Source of the DNA: Paludibacteraceae bacterium
GTDB lineage: Bacteria > Bacteroidota > Bacteroidia > Bacteroidales > Paludibacteraceae
Length of the DNA stretch: 53,724 nt
Direction of reading: 5' to 3'
Assembly: GCA_024399545.1 (NCBI GenBank)
Contig: JAKSNS010000014.1
Location: 1-53,724, forward strand
Shown: positions 53,579-53,724 of the stretch, piece after piece
Layout: every line of letters starts with the position of its first letter
Position numbering within the stretch: the first letter of the stretch is position 1
Made by a program: the position numbers and the translations under genes
The notes under the pieces: model-generated
What the model was told of the DNA's origin: nothing
The model's database searches: none
What the model saw: the letters and a program-made list of their open reading frames with translations, nothing else

Positions 53579-53724
53579 CAGCCAACCAAGGTCAGTAGAG
53601 GATTGTAAAAGTGGCTCTATAACGTTTCGTGTGGATAGCGTTATCACTACATACAAGCTCTGAAAAATCGGTGTATAGGTCATTTTGCAGGATAAAAAAA
53701 CGTACTTTGTCTCTATAGGTCAAA

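Noticed and set aside
21214-53619. The same 14-mer (TAAAAGTGGCTCTA) upstream of gyrA (21214-21227) and near the window end (53606-53619)
   Set aside because: A few shared 14-mers are expected by chance in 53 kb, and the flanking bases do not match.

Overview
The window reads as a chromosomal segment of a Bacteroidota bacterium, most likely of the order Bacteroidales. The evidence is the recurrent promoter form TTG-N19-21-TAnnTTTG upstream of many genes with almost no Shine-Dalgarno sites, a six-domain S1 protein, a remnant of the Bacteroidota-type MurF-alanine racemase fusion, head-GIN (DUF2807) and PspC proteins, SusC-like outer-membrane barrel architecture, and an exported GH29 alpha-L-fucosidase that suggests a host-associated glycan forager. 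No species call is possible from the sequence alone.

Layout. 1-2.3 kb: tRNA-Val(UAC) with its terminator, then the fucosidase. 2.3-7.2 kb: a PLP aminotransferase divergent from a tightly overlapping operon encoding a Crp/Fnr regulator, a large TPR protein, RidA and FolB. 7.2-13.8 kb: a PadR-led envelope cluster (PadR, PspC-GIN fusion, secreted GIN protein, large outer-membrane barrel, DUF4476 protein, mini-PspC protein). 14.1-18.3 kb: aspS-gltX-prmA on the minus strand. 18.4-20 kb: Nif3-like protein and C4 zinc-ribbon coiled-coil protein. 20-25.8 kb: an HTH regulator in AT-rich DNA, then gyrA, a periplasmic TPR protein and a lipoprotein. 26.2-29.5 kb: valS-rpe. 29.6-31.9 kb: two overlapping Fic genes behind a consensus promoter. 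31.9-32.6 kb: gene-free DNA with long inverted and direct repeats. 32.6-35.8 kb: lytic transglycosylase, rfbC, rfbD and a DUF1295 membrane enzyme. 35.9-37.3 kb: pepD. 37.4-40.1 kb: a lipoprotein and rpsA. 40.7-45.6 kb: a PNPOx-like flavoprotein convergent with the operon fabD-alr-yigZ-ruvX-gmk-nadD. 45.7-46.8 kb: a lipoprotein and an ECF sigma factor. 47-53.6 kb: one overlapping operon, tsaB, HsdR_N-like nuclease-fold protein, holA, UbiA-like prenyltransferase, maf, and a three-gene iron/cobalamin-type ABC importer.

Most of the segment is core housekeeping (translation, replication, cell wall, nucleotide and NAD metabolism) in compact operons whose stops and starts overlap (ATGA, TAATG, TGATG). 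The accessory signals are the coupled Fic pair (one gene with a BRO/DinD-like N-terminus and a class III inhibitory tail, the other with a VbhA-like segment and a 12-bp-repeat linker), the adjacent repeat-rich spacer, a second perfect 29-bp inverted repeat near 14 kb, a dispersed intergenic repeat family near 0.2, 7.3 and 40.3 kb, and an alanine racemase that carries only the C-terminal third of MurF.
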